A DNA stretch of 64,000 nucleotides from Cellulomonas sp. Leaf395 (GTDB lineage: Bacteria; Actinomycetota; Actinomycetes; Actinomycetales; Cellulomonadaceae), in assembly GCF_001424125.1 (NCBI RefSeq), contig NZ_LMQI01000001.1, positions 91,662 to 155,661 on the forward strand. Direction: 5' to 3'. Both the position numbers and the translations under genes were made by a program. This document shows, piece by piece, positions 36,100 to 44,244 of this stretch. The notes beneath the pieces were generated by a model that worked only from the letters and a program-made list of their open reading frames with translations, did not search any database and had not been told where the DNA came from. Within the stretch, counting starts at the first letter, position 1. Each line of letters begins with the position of its first letter.

Positions 36100-37743
36100 A
36101 TGACCATTACCATCACCCCGCCGACCACCCGACCTCGTCTCGCGATCACCGGACCTGCCGTGCCCGGTGCGACCGAGATCCTCACGTCCGAGGCCATGGA
36201 CTTCCTCACCGACCTGCACGTCCGGTTCTCCGGTCGGCGGCACGACCTGCTGCTCGGCCGCCAGCACCGCCGGACGCGGTTCTCCAACGGCGCCGACCCC
36301 GACTTCCAGCCGCTGACGGCAGGCATCCGGGCGGACCCGGGCTGGCGGGTTGCCGGGCCGGGACCGGGCCTGGAGGACCGCCGCGTCGAGATCACCGGCC
36401 CCACCGACCGCAAGATGACGATCAACGCGCTGAACAGCGGCGCCAAGGTCTGGCTCGCGGACATGGAGGACGCCACCAGCCCGACGTGGACCAACGTCAT
36501 CGGCGGGCAGCACAGCCTGTTCGACGCCATCCGCGGGCAGATCGACTTCACGTCGGCCGAGGGCAAGGAGTACCGCGTCGGGACGACGACCCCGACGATC
36601 GTGTTCCGACCGCGCGGCTGGCACCTGACAGAGAAGCACCTCGAGTTCACGGACCGCGCCGGCCAGCTCTGCGCGGCCTCCGCGAGCCTCGTCGACGCCG
36701 GTCTGTACCTGTTCCACAACGCCCACGCCCTCATCGACTCCGGCCGCGGCCCGTACCTCTACCTGCCCAAGCTGGAGGGCCACCTGGAGGCGCGCCTCTG
36801 GGACGAGATCTTCCGGTTCACCGAGACGTACCTGGGCCTGCGGTACGGCACCATCCGCGCGACCGTGCTCATCGAGACCATCACGGCCGCCTTCGAGATG
36901 GAGGAGATCCTCTACGAGCTGCGCGACCACTGCGCCGGCCTGAACGCCGGCCGCTGGGACTACATCTTCAGCGTCATCAAGAACTTCCGCGCTCGCGGAC
37001 CCCGGTTCGTCCTGCCGGACCGCAGCAGCGTCACGATGACGGTCCCCTTCATGAAGGCGTACACCGAGCTGCTCGTCGCCACCTGCCACAAGCGGGGCGC
37101 CCAGGCCATCGGCGGCATGAGCGCGTTCATCCCCGACCGCCGCGACCCGGAGGTCACCGCCGCTGCGCTCGCGCAGGTGAGAGCCGACAAGCAGCGGGAG
37201 GCCGGACAGGGGTACGACGGCACCTGGGTGGCTCACCCCGACCTCGTGCCGGTCGCCCGCGAGGTGTTCGACGAGGCCCTCGGCGACCGCGTCGACCAGC
37301 GTCACCGCCGCCGGGAGGACGTGCACGTCACCGCCGCGGACCTGCTGGACATCCCGTCGGCCGGTGGCGGCGAGCCCGGGGCCGTCACCGACGGCGGGCT
37401 GCGCGGCAACGTGTCGGTGGGGGTCCGCTACCTCGAGGCCTGGCTGCGCGGCATCGGCGCGGTGGCCATCGACCACCTCATGGAGGATGCCGCCACGGCC
37501 GAGATCTCGCGGTCGCAGGTCTGGCAGTGGGTGCACCAGGAGGTCGTCACCGCCGAGGGCACCCGGATCGACGCCGCGCGGGTCGAGCAGGTGCTGAAGG
37601 AGGTGCTGGCCGACCTCCCGCGCACCGGGGGCGACCGGTACGACGACGCGGCGGACCTGTTCCGACAGGTCGCGCTGGCGGAGGACTTCCCGACGTTCCT
37701 CACCGTGCCTGCCTATACGCAGTACCTGGTCGAGCACGCCTGA
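36100..37743 (+). CDS. aceB: Malate synthase A
   Basis: A 547-residue enzyme that condenses glyoxylate with acetyl-CoA to malate, second step of the shunt. Features are MTINALNSGAKVWLADMEDATSP (Mg-binding acidic residues), FRPRGWHLTEKH with catalytic Arg, ATVLIETITAAFEMEEILYEL, and GMSAFIPDRRDPEV. Length fits isoform A. ATG at 36100 follows AGGAG by 8 bases. A strong terminator lies immediately past its stop. Confidence 0.96.
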   Translation: MTITITPPTTRPRLAITGPAVPGATEILTSEAMDFLTDLHVRFSGRRHDLLLGRQHRRTRFSNGADPDFQPLTAGIRADPGWRVAGPGPGLEDRRVEITGPTDRKMTINALNSGAKVWLADMEDATSPTWTNVIGGQHSLFDAIRGQIDFTSAEGKEYRVGTTTPTIVFRPRGWHLTEKHLEFTDRAGQLCAASASLVDAGLYLFHNAHALIDSGRGPYLYLPKLEGHLEARLWDEIFRFTETYLGLRYGTIRATVLIETITAAFEMEEILYELRDHCAGLNAGRWDYIFSVIKNFRARGPRFVLPDRSSVTMTVPFMKAYTELLVATCHKRGAQAIGGMSAFIPDRRDPEVTAAALAQVRADKQREAGQGYDGTWVAHPDLVPVAREVFDEALGDRVDQRHRRREDVHVTAADLLDIPSAGGGEPGAVTDGGLRGNVSVGVRYLEAWLRGIGAVAIDHLMEDAATAEISRSQVWQWVHQEVVTAEGTRIDAARVEQVLKEVLADLPRTGGDRYDDAADLFRQVALAEDFPTFLTVPAYTQYLVEHA

Positions 37744-37744
37744 C

Positions 37745-37784
37745 CGACGTGGCCCGGGCCGCCGATCCGACCCGGGCCACGTCG
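37745..37784 (+). terminator. Terminator of aceB
   Basis: A perfect 14-bp stem (37745-37758 with 37771-37784) with a 12-base loop starts 2 bases after the aceB stop. Confidence 0.85.
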
Positions 37785-37854
37785 TCCCCCAACGGCGAAC
37801 AGGTGGCGTGCGCGGTCTCGTCGGGACCCCGAGGCGTACGCCAGGATGGCGGGC

Positions 37855-38634
37855 ATGGTTGACGACGAACGCCCCGTGCTGGTGACCGGCGGGACCGGCA
37901 CTCTTGGTCGCGCCCTCGTGCACACGCTCCTCGACGCCGGCCGAGCGGTGCGGGTGCTCAGCCGTCGCGAACGTTCACCGGCGGCCCCGGCCGAGGCGGA
38001 CTGGGTGTTCGGCAACCTGCTCACCGGCGCCGGGCTGGCCGAGGCGGTGACCGGCGTGAGCGCGGTCGTGCACTGCGCCAGCGATCCACGCCGACCCGAC
38101 GACGACCTCGACGCCGCGGTGCAGCTCCTGCTCGCCGCCCGCGCGGCTGCAGCACCGCACCTGGTCAACGTCTCGATCGTCGGCGTCGACCGCGTCCCGT
38201 ACCCGTACTTCAAGGCCAAGCACCGGGTCGAGGAGATCGTCGAGGACGGCGGCGTGCCGTGGACGATCCTGCGTGCGACGCACTTCCATGACTGGGTCGC
38301 GACGATGCTGGACAAGCTCTCGCGGGGACCGGTGGCCGTGGCGCCGGCGGGGATGAGCGCCCAGCCGGTCGACGTCCGCGAGGTCGCCTCCCGGCTGGTC
38401 CAGCTGGTCGTCGAAGGGCCGTCGGGTCGGGTCGACGACCTGGGCGGCCCGCAGGTCCTCACCACCACCGAGCTCATGCGCACGTACCTCGCGGCGACCG
38501 GTCGACGCCGACCCGTGTGGGCCGTGCCGGTCCCCGGCCCGCTGAGCGGGTTCCGCCACGGGAACCACCTGACACCCGAGCATGCGACAGGGCGGCTGAC
38601 CTTCGCGGAGTGGGTGCAGTCGCGGTCGCGGTGA
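37855..38634 (+). CDS. NmrA/SDR-type NAD(P)-binding oxidoreductase
   Basis: A 259-residue atypical short-chain dehydrogenase of the NmrA/SDR5a type. The N-terminal Rossmann motif VTGGTGTLGRALVHTLLDAGRAVRVLSRR binds NAD(P); the catalytic Tyr of classical SDRs is represented by YPYFKAKHRVEE, then PWTILRATHFHDWV as in related epimerases. The substrate is unknown. ATG 37855 is preferred because AGGA precedes it at suitable distance; ATG 37846 is in frame too. It stands alone after the aceB terminator. Confidence 0.85.
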   Translation: MVDDERPVLVTGGTGTLGRALVHTLLDAGRAVRVLSRRERSPAAPAEADWVFGNLLTGAGLAEAVTGVSAVVHCASDPRRPDDDLDAAVQLLLAARAAAAPHLVNVSIVGVDRVPYPYFKAKHRVEEIVEDGGVPWTILRATHFHDWVATMLDKLSRGPVAVAPAGMSAQPVDVREVASRLVQLVVEGPSGRVDDLGGPQVLTTTELMRTYLAATGRRRPVWAVPVPGPLSGFRHGNHLTPEHATGRLTFAEWVQSRSR

Positions 38635-38659
38635 GGATGTTCGCCACCCGGAAAACCCC

Positions 38660-38689
38660 TTGGCGCCAGGAGCCAAGCGGACGTACCTT
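38660..38689 (+). promoter_or_regulatory. Possible promoter of the map leader transcript
   Basis: TTGGCG at 38660-38665 and TACCTT at 38684-38689 are spaced 18 bases apart. Transcription would begin near 38696, just before the strong SD of the 12-codon ORF. A 6-bp inverted repeat (CTTGGC/GCCAAG, 38659-38677) overlaps the -35. Confidence 0.35.
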
Positions 38690-38695
38690 CGTCGG

Positions 38696-38955
38696 ACACG
38701 GGAAGGAGGTGGTCCAGGACATGTTCTATTCCAGGACGCGTGAGGTGACTGTCCGCTAGTCGCCGGAAAGCACTCGGACGGATTGCACACACGATCCGCC
38801 CGCAGGCCCACCCGGACCGGCGAGCGAATCCATGGCAGTCACCGCAGCCCGTGGGAGCCGCGACCTCGTCCTTCGCGGCAGGGCCTCCTCGGAGGTCCGG
38901 CCCACGGGCTGTTGCCTGCCCATTGCGTGGCAGGTTCTCGTGACAGGGTGGGACC
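38696..38955 (+). ncRNA. Structured leader region upstream of map (candidate cis-regulatory RNA)
   Basis: About 260 bases without a long gene but with clear RNA structure. A 12-codon ORF with a full AAGGAGGT comes first. Further down, CAGCCCGTGGG (38845-38855) pairs perfectly with CCCACGGGCTG (38901-38911), enclosing two hairpins: CCGCGA/TCGCGG (38858-38863 with 38873-38878) and a 7-bp stem at 38881-38898. Together they form a three-way junction. A last hairpin CCTGCC/GGCAGG (38915-38934) ends 21 bases before the map GTG. I do not recognise it as a named riboswitch. Confidence 0.5.
38721..38759 (+). CDS. 12-residue leader-type ORF (MFYSRTREVTVR)
   Basis: ATG to TAG, 12 codons. It is preceded by AAGGAGGT at 38703-38710, the exact complement of the 16S rRNA 3' end and far stronger than any SD of the real genes in this window, with 10 bases of spacing. 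Composition is basic (three Arg). Its place at the head of a structured untranslated region suggests a leader peptide or a ribosome-loading site. Whether the peptide itself matters cannot be told. Confidence 0.5.
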   Translation: MFYSRTREVTVR

Positions 38956-39720
38956 GTGGCCCTCAAGAACCCCTCTCAGATCACCCAGATGCGCCCCGCC
39001 GGGAAGTTCGTCGCGGGCGTGCTCTCGTCCTTGCGTGACGTCGCCCGCGAGGGGATGACGCTCAAGCACCTGGACACCCACGCGCACCAGATGATCGACG
39101 CGGCCGGCGCGCACTCCGTCTACCTGGGCTACCACCCGTCGTTCGGCGCGATGCCGTACCCGGGCGTGCTGTGCACCTCCGTGAACGACGCCGCCCTGCA
39201 CGGCCTGCCGTCCGACTACGTGCTAGCGGACGGTGACGTGCTCAGCATCGACTTCGCCGCGCAGGTGCAGGGGTGGGTGGCCGACTCAGCGCTGACCTTC
39301 CAGATCGGCACGCAGTCGCCTGCGGTCACCGCGCTCATCGAGACCACCGAGCGCGCTCTGGCGGCCGGCATCGCCGCGGCCCGTCCGGGCGCCCGGATGG
39401 GTGACATCTCCTCGGCCATCGGCACCGTCGGGCGCGCCGGCGGGTACGGGATCAACGCCGACTTCGGGGGCCACGGCGTCGGCCGGACCATGCACGAGGA
39501 CCCGCACGTCCCCAACCTCGGCCGCCCCGGCACCGGGCTGAAGCTGAAGACCGGCCTGGTCATCGCCATTGAGCCGTGGTTCATGGCGGGCGGCGACGAG
39601 TACACGATCGACGACGACGGCTGGACCATCCGCACGGCCGACGGCTCGCTGGCCGCGCACGCGGAGCACACGGTCGCGATCACCCCGGACGGCCCGCTGG
39701 TGCTGACGGCCCGCGACTGA
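38956..39720 (+). CDS. map: Type I methionine aminopeptidase
   Basis: A 254-residue metallopeptidase that removes N-terminal Met from new proteins. The two-metal site is visible: Asp in SIDFAAQVQGWVADSALTF (two Asp), His in GGHGVGRTMHEDP, Glu in IAIEPWFM and Glu in HAEHTVAI. No N-terminal SH3-binding extension. The GTG at 38956 has no good SD and follows the structured leader, so translation or transcription of map may be controlled there. In actinobacteria there are often two map genes; the other is near secY/adk. Confidence 0.94.
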   Translation: MALKNPSQITQMRPAGKFVAGVLSSLRDVAREGMTLKHLDTHAHQMIDAAGAHSVYLGYHPSFGAMPYPGVLCTSVNDAALHGLPSDYVLADGDVLSIDFAAQVQGWVADSALTFQIGTQSPAVTALIETTERALAAGIAAARPGARMGDISSAIGTVGRAGGYGINADFGGHGVGRTMHEDPHVPNLGRPGTGLKLKTGLVIAIEPWFMAGGDEYTIDDDGWTIRTADGSLAAHAEHTVAITPDGPLVLTARD

Positions 39721-39736
39721 CCGAACGTCTCCATCA

Positions 39737-39788
39737 CGCAACGTCCGCAGATTCGAGCGTCCCCACGACCGAATCTGCGGACGTTGCG
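39737..39788. terminator. Terminator-like 19-bp inverted repeat after map
   Basis: CGCAACGTCCGCAGATTCG (39737-39755) pairs perfectly with 39770-39788, loop 14 bases, 16 bases past the map stop. The left arm reappears nearby: ACGTCCGCA-NN-TTCGAGCGT occurs at 39741-39760 and 39803-39822, matching 18 of 20 positions. Confidence 0.75.
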
Positions 39789-39898
39789 GAGGTGGGTGGA
39801 AGACGTCCGCACGTTCGAGCGTTGGCTGTTCTTGACGGCGGACTTAGATTGGCTCGATCCGGCAATGCCGTCGGATCCCGCACGAAAGAGGGCCTCTG

Positions 39899-41416
39899 AT
39901 GTCCGCGCTCGTCGACACCGCTCCGCTCATCGGTCACGTCGTCGGGGGGCAGGTGACGACGCCCGAGGGGTCGCGGACGCAGGACGTGTTCGATCCGGCG
40001 ACCGGGCAGGTGACCGGCCGGGTGCTCCTCGCCGAGCAGGCGGACGTCGATGCCGCGGTGGCGGCGGCGGTGACAGCAGCGGAGAGCTGGTCGCAGGAGC
40101 CCGTCGCCAAGCGGACCGCGGTGCTGTTCGCGCTGCGCGAGCAGATCGTCCAACACACCGACGAGCTGGCCGCGATCATCACGGCCGAGCACGGCAAGGT
40201 GCTGGCGGACTCGCACGGGGAGATCGCCCGCGGGCTCGAGGTCATCGAGTACGCGTGCGGGATGCCGCAGCTGCTCAAGGGTGAGTACACCGACCAGGCG
40301 GCGACGGGCGTCGACGTGTTCTCGTTCCGGGAGCCGCTGGGCGTGGTCGCCGGCATCACCCCGTTCAACTTCCCGGCGATGGTTCCGCTGTGGATGGCGC
40401 CGATGGCGATCGCGACCGGCAACGCGTTCGTCCTCAAGCCGTCGGAGCGGGACCCGTCGGCGTCCCTGTTCCTGGCGAGGATGTGGAAGGCAGCCGGGCT
40501 TCCCGACGGGGTGTTCTCCGTGGTGCAGGGCGACCGTGTGGCCGTCGACGCGCTGCTCACCCACCCGGACATCGCCGCCGTGTCGTTCGTCGGGTCGACG
40601 CCGATCGCGCAGCACGTGCACGCCACCGCGACCGCCCACGGCAAGCGGGTGCAGGCCCTGGGCGGGGCGAAGAACCACGCGGTCGTGCTGGCCGATGCCG
40701 ACCTGGACCTCGCGGCGACGCACCTGACCGGCGCGGCGTTCGGGGCGGCCGGCGAGCGGTGCATGGCGATCTCGGTCGCGGTCGTCGTCGACGAGGTCGC
40801 CGACGCGCTGCTCGAACGACTCACCGCCGCGGCGGAGAGGGTCCGCGTCGCGCCCGGGAACGATCCTTCGAGTGACATGGGGCCGGTCATCACGCGGGCG
40901 TCGCAGCTGCGCATCGAGGAGATCGTCACGGACGCGGTCGACAGCGGAGCGTCCGCACCCGTCGACGGTCGCGGGCACACGGTGGCCGGTCACGAGGACG
41001 GGTTCTTCGTCGGCCCCACCATCCTCGACGGCGTCACGACGGACATGCGCGCCTACGTCGAGGAGATCTTCGGGCCGGTGCTCGTGGTGGTCCGGGCGGC
41101 CGACCTGACCGACGCGATCGCGCTGGTCAACGACAACCCGTACGGCAACGGGACCGCGATCTTCACGTCCTCGGGCGACGCGGCGCGCACGTTCCAGCGG
41201 GCCGTGAACGTCGGGATGATCGGCATCAACGTCCCGATCCCGGTGCCGGTGGGGTGGCACTCGTTCGGCGGGTGGAAGAACTCGCTGTTCGGCGAGAGCC
41301 ACATCTACGGCCCGGAGGCGGTCCGCTTCTACACGCGCGGCAAGGTGGTCACCAGCCGCTGGCCGGCCAGCCCGGCATCAGCCAAGTTCCACTTCGGCCG
41401 CACCACGTCCCACTGA
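39899..41416 (+). CDS. mmsA: CoA-acylating methylmalonate-semialdehyde dehydrogenase
   Basis: Aldehyde dehydrogenase of 505 residues that turns methylmalonate or malonate semialdehyde plus CoA and NAD+ into propionyl- or acetyl-CoA. Seen are PFNFPAMVPLWM and the catalytic Cys288 in GAAGERCMAIS, the form specific to this CoA-using class; ITPFNFPA and FVGSTPIAQHVHATA complete the NAD site. It serves valine or inositol breakdown, but no other gene of either pathway is near. ATG 39899 follows AGAGGG by 7 bases. Terminator-like hairpins flank it on both sides. Confidence 0.93.
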   Translation: MSALVDTAPLIGHVVGGQVTTPEGSRTQDVFDPATGQVTGRVLLAEQADVDAAVAAAVTAAESWSQEPVAKRTAVLFALREQIVQHTDELAAIITAEHGKVLADSHGEIARGLEVIEYACGMPQLLKGEYTDQAATGVDVFSFREPLGVVAGITPFNFPAMVPLWMAPMAIATGNAFVLKPSERDPSASLFLARMWKAAGLPDGVFSVVQGDRVAVDALLTHPDIAAVSFVGSTPIAQHVHATATAHGKRVQALGGAKNHAVVLADADLDLAATHLTGAAFGAAGERCMAISVAVVVDEVADALLERLTAAAERVRVAPGNDPSSDMGPVITRASQLRIEEIVTDAVDSGASAPVDGRGHTVAGHEDGFFVGPTILDGVTTDMRAYVEEIFGPVLVVVRAADLTDAIALVNDNPYGNGTAIFTSSGDAARTFQRAVNVGMIGINVPIPVPVGWHSFGGWKNSLFGESHIYGPEAVRFYTRGKVVTSRWPASPASAKFHFGRTTSH

Positions 41417-41422
41417 CGCCGC

Positions 41423-41463
41423 CGTCCGAGGAAGTGGCTGCCTGGCGACCACTTCCTCGGACG
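41423..41463. terminator. Terminator between mmsA and the ABC permease gene
   Basis: A perfect 15-bp stem CGTCCGAGGAAGTGG (41423-41437) with 41449-41463, loop 11 bases, serves two convergent genes. Its right arm is followed by TTGCGG, so that CGGACGTTGCGG (41458-41469) matches 39778-39789 at the other end of mmsA. Confidence 0.8.
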
Positions 41464-41472
41464 TTGCGGGTG

Positions 41473-42291
41473 TCACAGCGAGCGCTGGTACGTGTGCATC
41501 GCGCGCACCGACCACCATGCGACCAGCGACGCCAGCGCCAGCAGCAGGGCGCCGCGGGTGGCCACCACCGACCAGTCGACATCGGTGGACATGGCCGTGC
41601 GGGCGATCTCCGTCGCCCAGGTCAGCGGGTTGTAGCGGGCGACCGTCTGCACCCAGTCGGGCAGCAGGGTGACGGGCATGAGCGCGGTCGAGAGGAACGT
41701 CGCCGGAAGCACGACGATCGTCGAGATGCCGATGAGCGCGGTCTGGTCCCGGGCCAGCAGCGCGACGGCCGCCGACAGCGAGCAGAACGCGGCGGCGAGC
41801 ACAAGCGACGCCGCGATCGCGACGGCCATGCCGCCGACGCCACCCGCGTAGTCCGCGCCGGCGAGGGCGCCGATGCCGATCACGCAGATGCCCTGGACCA
41901 CGCAGATGAGCAGCTGCTGCACCAGCTGCCCGGCGACGAGCGACGACCGCGACACGGGCGACGTCAGCATCCGGTCCATGACGCCGGAGCGGATGTCGTC
42001 GATGAACCCCGTGCCCGCCCAGGCGCCCGAGTAGAGGACGGTCATCATGAGGATGCCGGGGACCAGGAACGTCAGGTAGTCGTCGGGCCCGAAGCCTGGC
42101 ACCGAGCCGACCGACGAGAACACGTTCCCGAACAGGACCAGCCAGATGACGGGCTGGATGATCGCGACCCCGAGACCCCACGGCTGGCGCAGCGAGTCGA
42201 CGGTCCAGCGACGGGTGACCTCAGAGGTCTGCGTGATCCACGAGGCGCGGGTGGGAGCGGCGACGGGGCGGGTCACGGTGAGCGTGCTCAT
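41473..42291 (-). CDS. ABC-2 type exporter permease (DrrB-like)
   Basis: A 272-residue membrane protein with six hydrophobic segments. Family signatures are PVIWLVLFGNVFSS near the first helix, VPGILMMTVLYSGAWAGTGFIDDIRSGVMDRMLTSPVSRSSLVAGQL after the second, and LPATFLSTALMPVTLLPDWVQTVARYNPLTWATEIAR at the C-terminus. It forms an exporter with the ATPase encoded just upstream (four-base overlap). DrrAB-type pairs export drugs or lipids; with a PadR regulator next door an antibiotic-efflux role is likely. ATG at 42291 chosen because the ATPase stop overlaps it. Confidence 0.92.
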   Translation of the reverse strand: MSTLTVTRPVAAPTRASWITQTSEVTRRWTVDSLRQPWGLGVAIIQPVIWLVLFGNVFSSVGSVPGFGPDDYLTFLVPGILMMTVLYSGAWAGTGFIDDIRSGVMDRMLTSPVSRSSLVAGQLVQQLLICVVQGICVIGIGALAGADYAGGVGGMAVAIAASLVLAAAFCSLSAAVALLARDQTALIGISTIVVLPATFLSTALMPVTLLPDWVQTVARYNPLTWATEIARTAMSTDVDWSVVATRGALLLALASLVAWWSVRAMHTYQRSL

Positions 42292-43295
42292 CGAGCGACC
42301 TCCGTCGAGGCGAGGTCGGCCGAGGTCCACGAACGGCCGGCGTGCTGCAGGTAGACGTCGTCGAGGCTGGGACGGGAGACGGCGACGGCTCCGTGCCGCA
42401 CGCCGGCCGCCTGCAGCGCTGCGATGGCGGTGCCCACCACGGCCGGGCCGTCGTCGGTCCTGGCGACGAGCCGGCCCGCGGGCCCCTCGACGTGCACGAC
42501 GACGTCGCGCAGGGCGGTGATCGACGCGGCCACCGAGCGGACCAGCTCCACCGCAGGTTCGACCAGGTCCACGGTGAGGGTGTCTCCTTCGAGGGTGGCC
42601 TTGAGCGCCTCGGGGGACCCGGACGCGACGACCCGCCCGCGGTCGACGATGGTGAGCCCGTCGGCCAGGCGGTCCGCCTCCTCGAGGTAGTGGGTGGTCA
42701 GGACGACGGTCAGCGCGTCCTCGCCGGCCAGTCGCCGGATCTCCGCCCACATCGCCGAGCGTGCCTCGGGGTCGAGCCCGGTGGTCGGCTCGTCGAGGAA
42801 CAGCACTCGGGGGGTGCCGACGAGGCCGAGCGCGACGTCGAGCTTGCGTCGGGTCCCACCGGAGAGCTTGCCCGCGCCGCGGTTGGCGGCCTCGGCGAGA
42901 CCGAACCGGTCCACGAGCGCCGCGGCGCGATCGGCCGAGGCCGACCGGGAGAGCCCTCGCAGGCGGGCGGCCATGAGGAGGTTCTCCCGCGGGCTGAGCA
43001 GCGGGTCGGCGCCGGTCCCCTGGGAGACGTAGCCGATGGACCGGCGGACGGCGTCGGCCTCGAGGACGACGTCGTGGCCGCTCACCCGGGCGGCGCCCGA
43101 GGTAGCGCGGGCCAGCGTCGTGAGCACCTTCGTCGTCGTGGACTTGCCGGCGCCGTTGGGACCGAGCACGCCGTGCACGGTGCCCGCGGGAATGGTGAGC
43201 GTGAGGCCGTCGAGGGCCCGGACGTCCGGTCGGCCGCGGCCACCGGGGTAGGTCTTGACGAGGTCGATCGCTTCGACCACGGATGCTGTCGGCAT
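42288..43295 (-). CDS. Daunorubicin-resistance-type ABC transporter ATP-binding protein (DrrA-like)
   Basis: A 335-residue ATPase. Walker A is GPNGAGKST, the signature LSGGTRRKLDVALGL, Walker B RVLFLDEPTTGLD, and the switch His is in VLTTHYLEEADRL. The C-terminal 100 residues form the DrrA-type regulatory extension (GDTLTVDLVEPAVELVRSVAAS) and the conserved end VSRPSLDDVYLQHAGRSW. ATG at 43295; an open frame further upstream is not homologous. First gene of the exporter operon, downstream of padR on the same strand with 173 bases between them. Confidence 0.93.
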   Translation of the reverse strand: MPTASVVEAIDLVKTYPGGRGRPDVRALDGLTLTIPAGTVHGVLGPNGAGKSTTTKVLTTLARATSGAARVSGHDVVLEADAVRRSIGYVSQGTGADPLLSPRENLLMAARLRGLSRSASADRAAALVDRFGLAEAANRGAGKLSGGTRRKLDVALGLVGTPRVLFLDEPTTGLDPEARSAMWAEIRRLAGEDALTVVLTTHYLEEADRLADGLTIVDRGRVVASGSPEALKATLEGDTLTVDLVEPAVELVRSVAASITALRDVVVHVEGPAGRLVARTDDGPAVVGTAIAALQAAGVRHGAVAVSRPSLDDVYLQHAGRSWTSADLASTEVAR

Positions 43296-43468
43296 GGTGC
43301 CGCCTTCTCGGTCGTGCCGTCCGTTCCTTCCGGCCAGGACGGCGGATGGTCCGACCGAGCTGCCACCTATGCTGATTCGTGCGGCGGATCGCGCAGGTGC
43401 CCTCACGGGTCCCGGTCGGTTCGTGGTGGTCGGCCCGGGTGTTCCAGCACCTGGGCCGACCTTCTTTC

Positions 43469-44131
43469 CTACGGTGGGCTCAGATACGGCGCGAGCGCCT
43501 CCGCAAGCTCCTCAGGGTCGAGACGGCCATGGGCGGCGGCGCGTGCGTGCAGATCGCGCCAGAGCTCGACGCCCTCGAACGAACCGTCCGCGATGCTCGT
43601 CACCAGGGTGGTGACGAAGGCGAGCTCGGCGCGGACGATCGCGGACTCGTACTCGCTCTCGAGCGAGAAGATCGCGGGGAGCCCCAGGGCCTTCGCGTCG
43701 GCGAGGGACGCCTCCAGACCCGCGACCTGCCGCTCGAGCGACGCCTGGCGCAGCCGGAGCAGCCGGACGACGTCGTCGGGACCCAGCAGCGGCAGGAACG
43801 ACAGCGCGGCCTCGAACTGCGGGTACTCCTTGGCCGGCGTGCGGACCAGGTCGGTGAGCCAGTCGATGGCCTCGGTCGCGCCGGAGTCGGTGATCCGGTA
43901 GACGGTGCGCGTGGGGCGGTTGCCGTCGCGCTCCGTCGACGCCGCCTCGATCAGCCCGTGCTTCACCAGCGAGTCGACCACCGAGTACAGCGAGCCGAAG
44001 TTGAGCTTCACGGACTCGTCCTTGCGGCGCTCGCGCAGCGTCATCGACATCTCGTACGGGTGCATCGGGCGTTCCCAGAGCAGCGCCAGCACGGCGAGGG
44101 CCAGCGGGTTGCTGCGGCTGCGCGCTGCCAC
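43469..44131 (-). CDS. PadR family transcriptional regulator
   Basis: A 220-residue regulator. The winged helix (about 8-85) has ALAVLALLWERPMHPYEMSMTL, SLYSVVDSLVKHGLIEA and RTVYRITDSGATE, typical of PadR. A C-terminal coiled-coil dimerisation part (LRLRQASLERQVAGLEASLADAKAL) and extra domain make it the longer PadR subtype. It probably represses the exporter downstream and itself; an AT-rich stretch around 44160-44180 (ATATATCTCGAGTATT) is the likeliest operator region. The GTG at 44131 follows GAGGAGGG. Confidence 0.92.
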   Translation of the reverse strand: MAARSRSNPLALAVLALLWERPMHPYEMSMTLRERRKDESVKLNFGSLYSVVDSLVKHGLIEAASTERDGNRPTRTVYRITDSGATEAIDWLTDLVRTPAKEYPQFEAALSFLPLLGPDDVVRLLRLRQASLERQVAGLEASLADAKALGLPAIFSLESEYESAIVRAELAFVTTLVTSIADGSFEGVELWRDLHARAAAHGRLDPEELAEALAPYLSPP

Positions 44132-44198
44132 GGTCCCTCCTCGATCCCGAATGTTCTGGTTCGAATATATCTCGAGTATTACGCGTTTGCCAAGCAGA

Positions 44199-44232
44199 AC
44201 GGCCCGCGTCCTCTCGACAGGACGCGGGCCGT
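44199..44232 (-). terminator. Terminator of the quinone-reductase-like gene
   Basis: A perfect 14-bp stem (44199-44212 with 44219-44232) with a 6-base loop lies 13 bases past the stop at 44245, inside the spacer to padR. Confidence 0.8.
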
Positions 44233-44244
44233 GGGTGCGGACGG

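Noticed and set aside
41473..43295. Bacteriocin or antibiotic biosynthesis cluster around the DrrAB-type exporter
   Set aside because: Only a PadR regulator and a quinone-reductase-like gene are nearby; there is no biosynthetic enzyme or precursor peptide, so efflux or resistance is the simpler reading.
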